Of a DNA stretch of 64,000 nucleotides, positions 21,492-33,159 are shown piece after piece. Position numbers and translations under genes: made by a program. How positions within the stretch are numbered: the first letter of the stretch is position 1; every line of letters begins with the position of its first letter. Origin of the DNA: Jaminaea rosea (lineage: Eukaryota; Basidiomycota; Exobasidiomycetes; Microstromatales). The notes beneath the pieces are model-generated. The model saw nothing but the letters and a program-made list of their open reading frames with translations. It did not search any database and was not told the origin of the DNA. The stretch is taken from assembly GCF_003144245.1 (NCBI RefSeq), contig NW_020289992.1:369015-433014 (forward strand), read 5' to 3'.

Positions 21492-24400
21492 ATGCCCATT
21501 GTCAAGACGGCTGGCCCGTCTCCTGCCTCGGCGACGCGTTCCCATGCTCCGTCTTCTACGCAGCGACGTCGCATCGCTCCTCGCGGCCAGGAGGACGAAA
21601 ATGTCGACATTGCTTCTCCTACGCCTACGCGTCCTCTTAAGACGCAGACATCTGCCCAAGCTCTCACCGAGCACGTTCTGAACAACAGTCCCGGCCGCAC
21701 TCCCAAGGCTCGCGGGCCTCCCAAGGCTCCTCGCGTCGATCGCAACGATGGGCTGCGACACATGACCGAGGCTGAAGTGAGTGCGCGCGCTTGTCCAGGC
21801 ACCATACAGAACGCGACTCACCGCGTGCTAACACATTGCTTGCCTGCTCGCTCGCACCCAGATGGCCGCCTCGTATTACTTTGCGCGCCAGATTGGCTGC
21901 GGCAACTGGGCATCTGTCTGGATCGTCCAGCCCAAAGGCTCAGCTCGTGGCCAGGTCAAGGCCATGAAGATTGTTCATCGCGCCAGTCAGAGTGGCGCCT
22001 TGCAGCGCTTCAATGCCCTGCTCAATGAGTACAAGGTGCGTGAGCGCGAGCGCAAGTGTCGACGTAGAGGACTGCGCTAACCTCCTACTCGCCTCACCGA
22101 CGCGTCCAGGTCCTCGCTGGCATGCCTCGCCATCCCAACATCGTCTGCTTCGAAGACCTGGTCCTCAGCCCTTCCTACGCTTGCTTGGTCATGCCATTCT
22201 ACGACCAGCCCATGACCGTCTGCTTGCCCTTCGCGGCTTGTCGCGTGTACTTTGCTCGGATGGCAGAGGCCGTCGAGTGGCTGCACAAGCACTACATTAC
22301 GCACAACGACCTCAAGCTCGCCAATACCCTCGTCAACCGCGGCGCTGGAGAGCCATACGGCCAACCTGTCCTCGTCGACTTTGGCTTCGCGCGCAACCAT
22401 CAGCCCTGCTACGGCACCAACTTCATTTCCAACGAGTCGTGGGGCACGCCAGAGTACCTCAGCCCCGAGCGTTCCGTCGGCGACGCTCACGATGAGCGAC
22501 TGAGCGATATCTGGGCTCTGGGTGTCTCCTTCTTTGAGATGGCCACAGGTCGCACTCCCTTCGAAAAGAAGAATGAAGTCTTCACAACCCCTGAGGCACG
22601 CGAAGAATATTACCGTCGCACCATCCAGGGCAAGTGGTACACCGACTACGATTTACCCTTCGAGATTGAGGACTTGTGCCGCGCCATCGTCAGGGTGGAC
22701 CCGCAGGCCAGACCGAGGATCCCCGAGATACTTGAGCACGACTTCTTTCAAGACGCGGCGGCTACCGACTCTGCTGGAAGCTCACCTCGCAGCATCGACG
22801 CTGCCCTCGACGGCATCGACGTCTTAGACCAGTCTATTCTTGACGAGATCGCGGCCGAATGCTCCCCAGTCGGCTGTCGTCTCACCTACGGCGAGTCGCG
22901 AGCGGAGGCAGAGCAAGCCAACAATGACTCGCAGGAGCACGATACCAGCCAGTCGCGCGACGAGTCCTCGGTCCCATTTCCCATATCGCCTTCTCCCGTC
23001 ACTGGTGCACCTCCTGCTGCTACACCGGCCTCACCGGGCTCGCCTCAGCTCGGAGACCACTCTTTCGAGACTTCCGACCTTATGGACGATGTCGCACCCT
23101 GGTCCAAGCCCATCAGCAGCGATGCTACCCGCTCTCTCCTCGAAGCAGTCGAGTCGCCATCTCGCGGGCGAGCTGCAGCCACCACAGAGAGCAAGCACAA
23201 GCCCGCCAATGCGAGTGACAGCGGAATTCGCCCTCCTCACACCACCCCTCGTCGCTATGTCGTATTTCGAGGTCCAGCTGTACCTGCTGAGACGCCTACC
23301 CAGCCTCGCAAGCCAGTTGAGAGCAGCCGCAGCCTCGTAAGCAAGGCCGGGTCAACCCTACGTCCTGGAGCACCTACCCCCTCCCGCTTCCGCAGCTCTG
23401 CCACGGCAAACAGCATCGTTCTCCCTTCGCCAGGCGCGTCGCCCGTTCGCTACGTCGGCTCGCGTGCTCAAGAGACTAATCAGCGATCTTTGCTCCCCAT
23501 GCCCAAGCGCCTCGCCAGCCCGGAAGTCAGCTCTTCGAGCGCCAGCACCACTAGGTCGGGTGTAGCTCGTGCTACTACCATCGCTTCCCCTGGTCGCCGA
23601 CCTGGCAAGGACAGGGTGAACTCACCACCTCGTCGCATCAACACGGCTGACTCAGGCGCCGCGCCCCCACGCTACATCAGCAGCGAGGTAAAGGTCAGCG
23701 CTGGCGAGCAGCAATCTCAGCAAGTGGCTGGGCAAGGCAGTCGAGCCGCTGTACCTGCACCTGAGCCTGCTGCAGACCAGTCGATCACCACTGAGCCCGA
23801 CACCCCTGCTCCTCGCAAGACCACAACTGAGGCTGCAACCATGACCGATCTCCACTTCGACATCGCCTCCACTACGCAAGCCCTCGCCACCATCGGCGAA
23901 GAGTCCTTGCGTAGCCTTGAGCACGCTCGTCAGGTCGAAGCCTCCAAGCCAGACGACAGCGTTCCTACCCCTTCCACCGCCGTGGTAAAGGTCGTGGTCG
24001 CCAAGCTGCAAGACATGAAGCGCCTCGCAGACGAGCTGGCCGACATGTCGTTGCAGGCGCAGAGCCAGCTTCAGCAGATGCAGGAGCAGAGCAGCACCGC
24101 CTCGGTCGAGCAGTTGGCTAGCCCAGCCTCAACACCCAGAGCCTCGCACGCAGGTGAAGCGCACCCAGCTCGCAACCTCGATTCGGTGGGCACAGTCGCC
24201 ACTAGCATCGCCGTTGTCCCCGTCCACCCTTCCATTCGCCCTCATGCCCAGCCAGGAGGAGCAGGAGGAAGAGGCGGAGGGGGAGGCGGAGCCGGGGTTC
24301 GCCCAACTTCAATCTCCATCGACTCGCAGCGCTCCCGCGTCCTCATCCCATACCCCTCCGCCTGGACCACTAGCAACAAGAAGCACAAAGGACCCGCCCA

Positions 24401-25010
24401 CCAAACCAGCTACAGCAACATGAGCGTGGACCTAGCTAGCCTGCGCACCACGAACGGGAACTCACCTAGCGCCAGTCAGATGGGCACGCCGAAGAGTGGG
24501 CGAAGCCTGAACAAGCTCAAAGGCGGCAGCAGTGGTGGGGGTGGGGAATCCTCCGTCTCCAAGCTCCTACGTCGTGCGATGCAACATCGAAGTGCTCACT
24601 ATCCCGAGCAGAATGGCGTTACTACTACTACTACTACTGGTCGAGCAGCCCGTAGTCCTGCTCCTCCCAGTCGAATCCTTACACGCATTCGCACACCTCT
24701 GAGCTCTACGCCCACTCCAATGGCAAGCCCTGCGACCACGATAGGCTCTGTTACGGCGTACGGTAGCTCCACGCCACGTAGCCGCTCTGTTCAACTCGAT
24801 GGCGCGAGGGGTATCGGTCAGGCGCCCGTCGCCGAATCCACGTCTATGCCCACTGGGCGACACCGCGCTGGCGCTGGAGCCGGCGCTGGTACTGCGAGGC
24901 CGGCCACGCCCAGCAGTGGAGTTGCGCTGGGTGCTGCTGGGATGAGCGGGCTCCCCCTCTGGAAGAAGCTCAGAGGCGCCGTGAGGGACGTGGCGGACCG
25001 AACGCTTTGA
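21492..25010 (+). CDS. large protein kinase with variant catalytic loop (HND)
   Basis: Three exons: 21492-21776, 21862-22035 and 22110-25010, encoding 1119 residues. The kinase domain spans roughly residues 100-365. It has a glycine loop GCGNWASVW (107-115), likely ATP-binding Lys131 (VKAMKIV), catalytic loop H218-N-D220-LKLAN225 and DFG at 243-245. WGTPEYLSPE and DIWALGVSFFEMATGRTPF give the activation and F-helix regions. The usual HRD Arg is Asn, so activation-loop phosphorylation dependence may differ, but the Lys, both Asp and the Asn needed for catalysis are present. The 750-residue C-terminus is Ser/Pro/Thr-rich and probably disordered, with Gly-rich and Ala-Gly runs and a terminal basic amphipathic piece (LWKKLRGAVRDVADRTL). 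I cannot place the subfamily. Confidence 0.88.
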
Positions 25011-25194
25011 GTGGTGAGCGATGAGGGGGGATTTGATGAATTGATTTGGTATTGAGGTAGGGAAGAGAAGATGAGTGTGTTTATTTTGGTATCGAGATGT
25101 CTGATGTCTATAGTCGTGTCGTGGGTGTCTCTCTCTATTCCTCCCTCCTTTCCCCTCGAAATTCAAAGTTCTGATCCATCCACTTCCCTCTCCT

Positions 25195-26952
25195 TCATCC
25201 TCGTCGACGTCGAGTGATGTAGCGACGAGGTACCGCGTAGCCTTCCTCGGCGTTGCGGAGTGGCGATTTACGCTTTCTGCCTCGTCGTGAGGAGGACGTG
25301 GTAGGAGGCAGTAACACCTCGACGTCCTCGGCGTTGCTGTCGTTCGAGTCGGCCTGCGTCTCTGTGGGTGTGCCGGCTGCGATATCTTCGGCGTCCTCCT
25401 CCTCCTCCGCGTCCTCCTCCTTTTCCTCGTCTCCCTCCTGCTCGCTCTCACTCTCCTCATCCTTCACCCTCTTCCTCTTTCTCCCACTCCTCCTCTTCCC
25501 GCCTCCAACTTTGACCCCACTCCTATCAATCCTCCTCGCGACTCCACCTGCGACCTCTTGCTGTAATTTAGTCCTCCATCGCTCACTGGCCTGCAAAGCT
25601 GTCCTCCCTCCAACGAATTTCGCGATTTCCTGCCAACTCCAATGCTTCTTGCCCGGTTGAGCAGCTTGTAAGTCGGATTGGGCTATGGCGGCTTTGAGGC
25701 GTTCGTCCTCGTCGAGGGTCCAGCGGACGGATTTACCTCGAGGAGGTGCAGCGGCGGAGGAGGAGGAGGAGGTCGTGGCGGTGGCAGAGGCGGGCTCCCC
25801 GTTGGTCTCGGGTTGCTCGCCAGACTTCGTCGCCCATGGTATACGTGCTCCTCTCTTCTTCCACCTCATACGACATTGAGCTGGCGTCCTCTTCCCCACA
25901 AGGATGGAGACACGCGTCCAATCCACCTTTTCCAGATCCCCTCCAACTTCTCCAGTCGCTAGCTGCTCTTCAATCCCTTGCCTCAACCTTTGTAATTCCC
26001 CCTCGTTCCAGATCCCCCTCGTATGCGTATTCTTCAACGCGCGCCTAAATCTGTCCCAAACAGCGCTACGCCTCTTTCGTGTGCGCTCGGCCAGGATTGC
26101 CCACTCGAAACCAAAGACGGATATGAGGCGAAGTAGCTCCTGATCATCTATGGCTGCGTGATTCTCCATCTCCTCATCCTGATCGGGGAGGAGACGAGTG
26201 TACGAATAGAGGGCGTCGTGCGCCTCCAAGACGGGTAGAGAGGGATGCGTCGCAACGAGCTGCGATGCGACGTGATGCCAATCGATACGGCTCCCCTGTG
26301 CATTGACGAGTTTGCGTAGCTCGGCCTCCTGCTCGGGACTCAATGTCATTTTGCTGGGTGGACCCTTTTGCACGCTCATGATCCAACGGGTGCTACACGC
26401 CGCACCGGTGTGCGCAGGCGTGGACCCTTTGGGGGCGATGCGCAGTGCGAGGGAGTGCCAATCGAATCCGGGACCGAGGGCGCAGCGTGCGAGTTGCTCA
26501 TCGCTGAGCGAAGCTACATAACCTAAGGGGTCCGGATTACGCAACTTGGCCGCTTCGTAGGCGGCTAGACGTTTACATTCTGCCTCGACACAGCGACGCA
26601 AGGCTGTGTCGTCTACCTTGTTCCAGGCGGGGCGACAGGTCACTTCTCGTAGGTCGTGGAGCTCCTTGTTTACCTGCGCCACAGCGGGCAGTCGAGCGCC
26701 GAGGATTGGAAGGCTGGACGAATGCGTCGAGGTGGAGACGATGGATCTCTCAGCTATATCGGATGTGTGGAGCTCTTCGGCCAGATCGAGGACTGATTCG
26801 ACTTGAGAGAGCTCGACGAGGGAGCGGGGAAGATCTTCTATGGCGTGGCAGAGGGAGGATTGGAGACGGGTGTTGCTCTCCAGGGCGAGGGAGAGGCGAT
26901 GCCGCTTTTCTAGGAGCTCACTGAGGGTGGCTCCTCGAGGGAATGACGCCAT
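25195..26952 (-). CDS. multi-Myb/SANT DNA-binding protein (SNAPc4-like or related)
   Basis: A single exon of 585 residues starts at MASFPRGATL. Several Trp-spaced Myb/SANT-type repeats can be seen. They include one around FEWAILAERTRKRRSAVWDRF, one around GIWNEGELQRLRQG ... WTRVSILVGKRTPAQCRMRW, and one around VRWTLDEDERLKAAIA ... WSWQEIAKFVGGRTALQASERW. The C-terminus is very basic then acidic (KRKRVKDEE, then Glu/Asp runs), ending in RRYITRRRRG, a likely nuclear localisation and nucleic-acid-binding tail. The N-terminal half resembles the arrangement in SNAPC4-like or Bas1/Reb1-like proteins, but the family is not certain. It is expected to act in the nucleus in transcription. It is convergent with the kinase gene and divergent from the SET-Tad3 gene. 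Confidence 0.8.
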   Translation of the reverse strand: MASFPRGATLSELLEKRHRLSLALESNTRLQSSLCHAIEDLPRSLVELSQVESVLDLAEELHTSDIAERSIVSTSTHSSSLPILGARLPAVAQVNKELHDLREVTCRPAWNKVDDTALRRCVEAECKRLAAYEAAKLRNPDPLGYVASLSDEQLARCALGPGFDWHSLALRIAPKGSTPAHTGAACSTRWIMSVQKGPPSKMTLSPEQEAELRKLVNAQGSRIDWHHVASQLVATHPSLPVLEAHDALYSYTRLLPDQDEEMENHAAIDDQELLRLISVFGFEWAILAERTRKRRSAVWDRFRRALKNTHTRGIWNEGELQRLRQGIEEQLATGEVGGDLEKVDWTRVSILVGKRTPAQCRMRWKKRGARIPWATKSGEQPETNGEPASATATTSSSSSAAAPPRGKSVRWTLDEDERLKAAIAQSDLQAAQPGKKHWSWQEIAKFVGGRTALQASERWRTKLQQEVAGGVARRIDRSGVKVGGGKRRSGRKRKRVKDEESESEQEGDEEKEEDAEEEEDAEDIAAGTPTETQADSNDSNAEDVEVLLPPTTSSSRRGRKRKSPLRNAEEGYAVPRRYITRRRRG

Positions 26953-27297
26953 GGTGAGTGGGTGGGAAGTGAATTAGTGCATTGACGCGACGGAAAGCCA
27001 AGTAAGTCTGGCTGGCTAGAGTAGTCCAGTCCGGCTCAGTCGTTGATGCGGAGGTGCCGCCGTCGCAGGGGCCAAGGGTCGACCACTGCTTAGTCAGCCA
27101 AGGCCTGCCTGTCCCCCTCGCTCCCTCCCCGCCCTGCCGCACTCCCGCGTTTACCCAACTCGCGCTCACTCTTGCCTTCTGACTCGCGAGCGGCGGCAGC
27201 GGCAAGACGAATCGAGTTGAGCGGCAATTTTCTGAATCCGACCATCACTTTTGACACTCACACACTCGACACCACCACACCACACTACCACTTCGCC
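26953..27297. promoter_or_regulatory. divergent intergenic region, Myb and SET-Tad3 genes
   Basis: 345 bp between two start codons, expected to contain both promoters. An ACACTC/CACCACACC-rich stretch (27256-27290) lies just upstream of the plus-strand start. Confidence 0.5.
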
Positions 27298-29844
27298 ATG
27301 GCGCTGGACGAGGCAGATCCACCGCCGCCGCCGTCGACGAGCAATGGCCATCGCCACACCAAGGGCCTAGTAGCAGAAGAGCACCATTACCCACCTTCGA
27401 CACCGCACCTCAATCCGCACAATCTCCTCATCCTCTCCCACCAGTCACGAGGAAGGGGCGTATATGCCTCCAAATCGATGAGCGCAGGTACTTTGTTGGA
27501 GATCAGCCCCGTCCTCGTCTTTGAGCCAGAGGAGTGGCGCAATTATGGCTGCAAGACTGTACTGGATAGCTATACCTTCAAATGGAGCGGCATGGGAGCG
27601 CATGCACTTGCCCTCGGACTTGGTGAGTCACTTGGCTGGTGGTGCTAGATGAGGTTGAGGGATCCCTCCAGCTGACACCATTATATACTATCCCATCCAC
27701 CTCACTACCCACCAGGCTCCCTCTTCAATCATTCCCCGCACCCCTCAGTCTCCTTCACACTGGACAGACCCTCCCACTCGATCCGCTACACCCTCGTCCG
27801 CGACGTTGTAGCAGGTGAAGAGCTCTGCATCTCCTACGGTCCATGGGGCAAGCAGTACGAGTCCACAAATGGCAACGTCGTAGCGGGAGAAAGTGACGCA
27901 GCTGCAGACGAGACGGATGAGGAACAGCGTTGTAGCAGGGATCTGGACGATATGCTTCGAATTGGGCAGGAGAGAGGAGCAGAGGGGAGTGGAGCAGAGA
28001 GTGAGGCGAGTGGGAGTAGTCCGAGGAGACAGCTACCAAAGAGGAGAACCAGGACGAGGTATACGGGGGCGAGTGGGTCTACTGCGGCTCCAGCTCTGGC
28101 CTCAGCCTCAGCATCATCGTCGAGCGCCATCAAGGATCAACAGCAACAATCACCCGCATCTCTCACCCCGCAACCGCCACGCCGCACAACAACGCGCCTC
28201 ACCACGCCACCCCCATCCATCCAATATGCGGCCAGCTGCGTCTCCTCCCACCCAATTTGGCGTCTCACTTCCCTCCCCGACCCCGCCACCATCCCTCTAA
28301 CCCTCATCCCCTGCTGGGCCCTTACCATCTCCCCCACATCGTCCAGCTCCGTCCTCCCCTTCCTCCGCAAGCACTCCCGCGTCCTAGGCCGTGGTCCACA
28401 GCTAGGAGGCGAAGAAGACCCACTGAGGCACGCAAAGACGCTGAGTAGGAGGCAGGAGGATGGCGGCAAGCTAAGGGCACTCGTATGCCCGCAGGCGGCA
28501 TTGAGTGAGGAAGAGGTGAGGAGCCTAGCTGAGAGGGGGTTCGCGGCTGAAGCGGAGGTGGTCAAGGTGAATGTGGCTAGTAGTGCTGCCCCGCTCAAGG
28601 AGAGGGCAGGGGAATGGTGCGCTTCTTGGCCTGTGGCCTTCCGCAGCGTGCAGGCAACCGCGCCCGTAGTTCCGGCTCCTCCTCCAACTACGGCGGCGGC
28701 TGCGACTTCTCCGCCGCAAGCAGGAGCTGCAGCCACGAATGGTAGCCGAACAAACACAGGCACTGGCACTGGTACAGGCACAGGAAGTGGAACAGATTCG
28801 CCCACCCCTGCCCCGGTCCCGGCTCCCTCCCCCTCGCCTCAACCTCCCAACCTCTTCGTGGACCGACGAGCAGACTGCGCCTTCTGGTCACCGCCGCGCA
28901 CAGCATGGGTGATCCGCAAGCTAGCCCGATGCGTCCTGACGGCTATGTCCGCCTCATCTCGCGGCGAACTCCCAATCGCAGTGCACATCTGTCCCTCCAT
29001 CCTCCCCTCGACCACAATCGGCACCAGCGGCGGCGGCGGTGGAGGTCCGGACGGGTCCGCCCACGCGCCACTGACGCTGAGCGCTGCAGCCACAACGGCG
29101 GCCGGGTGGGATGTGGATGGCCTGCCCCTCGAAGGGGGAGAGGCCATCGAGGTGGACGCGGCGGATACTCGGGTGGGGCAGCGCAACCCGATCAAACACG
29201 CGGTGGGGAACGCCGTTAGTCGCGTGGCGGAGATTAGGGCAGAGAGGAGGGCAGCGGTGGATACGGCTGGGGCGATAGGGGAAGGATCCACAGCGGCCGC
29301 TGAGTATCTGGCCGCAACATCATCGACGGGGACGACAAGGGGCTCCGCCTTTTCCTCCTCCGGATCGGGCTTGGGCTCGGGCTCGGCCTCGGGCTTCGCC
29401 TCCCCTTCAGCATCAGCATCCGCATCAGCATCAGCGTCAGGGAGTCGTCCGGACTCCCCCTCCTCAGCATTCCAACCCCCTTTACTCAACGGACAAGACT
29501 ACCTCCTTACCTCTCTTACCCTCTTCACCACGCACGAGCCATGCATCTACTGCAGCATGTCCCTCGTCCACTCCCGTGTACGGCATGTAGTCCTCCTCAC
29601 CCCTTCTCCTCGTGGATCAGGAGGATGCTGCGGCAGTCAGCTGCCAGAGAGTAGGAGGTGCGCAGAGGATGGAGGGCCCTACGCTTTGCACGAGCAGAGA
29701 GGGCTTAATCATCGCTTCGAGGTTTGGAGGTGGAGAGGGGGATTGGATGTGGTGCAAGAGGAGGTGAGACGCATCAGTGGTGAGAAGGTGGATGTGGCTG
29801 ATCTGCTCGATTTGGCAAAGTGGGGGAGGGCGGTTGATCCTTGA
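27298..29844 (+). CDS. SET domain fused to Tad3-like tRNA adenosine deaminase subunit
   Basis: Two exons: 27298-27622 and 27716-29844, encoding 817 residues. Residues about 40-150 form a short SET domain: SRGRGVYASKSMSAGTLLE, then NHS at 113-115 across the intron, and GEELCISYGPWG (142-153). After a low-complexity linker, residues about 230-360 resemble the N-terminal domain of Tad3/ADAT3 (LPFLRKHSRV, LRALVCPQ, WCASWPVAF). The C-terminal deaminase fold has H603-A-V605 (Tad3 has Val where the catalytic Glu sits in Tad2) and the zinc motif P717-C-I-Y-C721, followed by SLVHSRVRHVV and HEQRGLNHRFEVWRW. A Ser/Ala/Gly-rich insertion of about 60 residues separates the zinc ligands. Tad2-Tad3 makes inosine at tRNA position 34. 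The frame is open throughout the second exon, so fusion rather than two genes is the simplest reading. Confidence 0.85.
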
Positions 29845-30088
29845 GAGAGCGGGAAGGGGAAGAGGGAGAGGTAAATCCGGGGAGCATGGAGCTTAGAGCG
29901 TGTATGTGAGGCGAAGTGGAATGGAAGAGAAAGCAAAAAAAGTACAGAATTGCAACGCGACGTGACGCGTGTATACCGAGTCGAGTCTGTGATCTGGGTT
30001 TGAGTGAATCTACAGAGGAGAGAACAGGGAGGGGGGCATAGAGTAGTCTATCGCGTCAATCCGTGCTTACGATCATGTTCCCACCTTT
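29845..30088. terminator. convergent 3' region, SET-Tad3 and Nha1 genes
   Basis: 244 bp between two stop codons. An A-rich stretch (about 29928-29948) may serve 3'-end formation of the plus-strand gene. No gene seen. Confidence 0.35.
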
Positions 30089-33000
30089 TCACCTCTCAGC
30101 GGTAGGCAATCGACTGAAAGCCACCGAGCTGGTAGGCGTACTGCTTCCCCCATTGCCACCACCTCGAGGAGTCGACGCGCCACCCGGCGGAGGTGAGGGT
30201 GCTGAGGCTAGAATGCCTTCGCTGGGCGTATCCTCACGCTCGATGTGCGTCCTAGTTCTCGGACCAGGTTGCGCTCCCTCTTCCATCGAGTTGCGCCGTG
30301 ATACCACGGGCGAGCTCCCTCCCTCCCTCTCCTTCTCCTTCTCCTTATCTCGCGACGAGAAAGGTTTAAGCAAAGAAGACAACCGCTGCGCCGTTGTTGA
30401 CGAGCTGCTATTGTTGCCAAGCGTGTTGCCCCGCGCCGAACGGTGGTGTTTGACATCGTCGTCCCGGAGGAAGGAGACGGCTGGTCGACGCGAGGAGTCC
30501 TGCGTGTCCGAGCGAGGGAAAAAGCGCTCCGACGTGTCGCTGCGTGGGAAGCGTTCGCGTTCGTCGGTCGTGGTGGTGCGGGGCATTCGGTCGTCGTCAT
30601 CTTCGTCGTCGTTCCTTGCCTGCTCCTTGGCGGCGCTGTTATGCCTCCTCCCGCCCCTCGAGGTCGACTCGCCTATCCACTTACTGAGCGCCCCACTCCT
30701 CACAAGCTCCAATGCCGCGTTCGTTGGTCCCCACTCGTGATGACTCCTGTCGGACATGTGGTCGTCCAGTTCCTCGCGATGCGTAGCCAGCCACGCATGC
30801 GCAGCGGAGAAGGATTCCTCTTCTCCATCTCCCTCGCCCTGCTTCTCAGCAATGTCCTCCGCCTCCTCTTCAGAGAGACACACGACGTGCACCTCGGGCT
30901 CGGCGAGGCGAGACTCCATGTACTCGATGAGAAGCTTGGAGCCTTCCAGCCACGAGCGTGCTTTCGGGTAGTGTTGCTCCTTGGCTGTGACTTGCTCGGC
31001 GTGGTCCTTCTCCTGCTCGTCGCGAGAGTCACACCCGTAGGAACGAAGCCGATGACGCTCTTCTTCACGGACGTCGTCATCCTCCTCCTCAGGCCGGATT
31101 TGACCGGCAGCGAGCTCGCGATCCATGCCCGCTTCACCCAAATCCCCACCTCCAGCCCGCAGACGTGCCTCACGCTCCCTCTCCTCCTCGCGGGCACGAC
31201 GAGCTTCAGCCTTTTTAGCCTTGTACGCTTTAGCCTCTGCGGTATTGTCCCCGCCCCACTCGCACGCAGGGTCCTCAGCTTCGTCCGCAGCCCAGTCGTC
31301 GATCCCGTCAATCCCGTCGTCCTCTCCCTCTGCAGCCTCGAGGTCGCGCTCCGTGCGCGTATTGAGGATACCGTAGCGAGAGCGACGAGAGCCGGACGAG
31401 GAGTCGCCGCCGCCCCCCGCATTGTCGTCGTCATTGCCGCTCGAGCCGGAACCAGACCCACTGGCTTCTCCCTCCCCCTCGCGTAGCTCTTTCTCCGCCT
31501 CACCACCAATGGCCCCCCTTCCAATAACGCCCAGCTGCGCATCGAGAACTCGGCGAATCTCACTCATCCCTCCGCCCTCCACCTCCTTATTGGAAGCCAT
31601 CGTGTCTCCCGTCCTGAACCTGCGCATCCGGTTGAGCCAACCGGGCTCCCCGCCCGCATCAGGCCCGAAGGAGGGGTTGCGCGACCAAGTCCTCGTGATG
31701 GTCGTGGCGCGCTTGGAGAAGGCGAAGAAGGGGATGGTAAGTCCGTGTACGGTAATACTGCACAGGACGAAGAAGAAGACGATGGGCTGAATAGTCAAGG
31801 CGAGTACATCGTTTGTCGTCTGTGGTGGATCATTAACCACCTCAGGCAGCTCCGTCCTGCCCAGCGTGGCAATGAAGATGGCCCCTACACCGATGGGACC
31901 AAAGTGACCACTGAACATGGCTTCGCGGAACGTCTTGATGTCGGGAATCCAGCGCCAGAGGGCTAGGATGATCGGGATGCGCTTTGTGGCTAGGACACAG
32001 ATTGCTAGGACGAAGCAGCGCCACACGTTGAGGGAGTCGGCGGCGTGGGCGAACTCGTACCACGGCATGAGGGCGCCGATGTAGATGAAGGTAGCGCAAT
32101 TGAAGAGGAGGTCGACTATATTGGAGAAGTTGGAGTCCTGAGCGGGCGCGAGGAGTAGTGAGGTCAGTCCAGTGCTGAGCAAGGGATCAAAGGAAGGAGA
32201 GGCGCACTCACCTCCGTCTGTTTCGTGAACCACCCATCCCACGCAAAAGCCGTCCCGCAGGCGAAAGCCGCAAGGAGATCATCACTGCCCAGCAGCACAT
32301 TGACGCCCATGCTAGCAATAGCCAGACTGACATATTGAGCCACAAAGGACTCTCTGTCAACGAACTTCTTCCTCTCCGCAAATCGCATGGCCTTGCGTGC
32401 CGCCCACCCAATGAGGGCTCCGAGGAGGGTTCCGAAGATGATTTGGTATGCAAGGGCATCGTAGAACCATTCGGCTATTGCCTTTCCCGTGTTATCGCGA
32501 TGCACGGTGAGGAAGAGGGCGAGGTACAAGAAGGGGAATGCGGCTCCGTCGTTACATCCTGACTCGCACTGGAGCATATAGCGCAAGTGGGCAGGTACGT
32601 GTTTTTCTGCCCAAGGTCCACCAACGACGGCCTGCGCCAGGATGGGGTCGGTAGGGGTAACGCAGGCTGCGATGACTAGGCAGTTTAAGAAGTCCAAACC
32701 GGGGACAAGGGCGCGAATGAAGGCAGCAGTGACTATCCATCCCCAGAGCATGACGGGCCCCAGTAAAAGGAGAATGGAGCGCCAGTGCCTTAGCAAGTAC
32801 TTCTTTGGCAGCTCCACCCCAACGGCAAAGACGGACAATGCAATGGTAACTCGCATGATCTCCAGCGTGATCTCATCCGTAATATGCCCTCCAGGTGCGC
32901 GAGTTTCGTTTCCAGCCCAACTACTCGGATTGAACAGGTTCAACGCAGCAGGCCCTACAATGATGCCGAAAAGGGCTGCAATGGGTGCTTCACCGAGGTA

Positions 33001-33159
33001 GAGCTTCTCCTTGATGAAGAGGGATAGCATGCCGAAGATGACGATGAAGAATCCCAAGCCTACGTAGATGAGATGCGGGGCATTGACTTCAAAGGGCTTG
33101 AAGCTGCCTGGCTCGACGGATTCCATGCCTTCCGACTCCATGCCGGGCGCCGGAGCCAT
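30089..33159 (-). CDS. nha1: Nha1/Sod2-type Na+(K+)/H+ antiporter
   Basis: Two exons: 33159-32212 and 32137-30089, encoding 998 residues. The membrane domain (about residues 28-440) matches fungal plasma-membrane alkali-cation/proton antiporters. It has IYVGLGFFIVIFGMLSLFIK, ACVTPTDPILA (166-176), ESGCNDGAAFPFLYLAL with the CPA1-type Asn203-Asp204 pair, and later NCATFIYIGALMPW and SGHFGPIGVGAIFIATLG. The long hydrophilic tail is rich in Asp, Glu, Arg and Ser, as in yeast Nha1, where the tail tunes activity and salt tolerance. It probably exports Na+/K+ in exchange for protons at the plasma membrane. The intron is placed where QTE meets DSNFSNIVDLL, with donor GTGAGT and acceptor CTCAG in phase. 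Confidence 0.93.
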
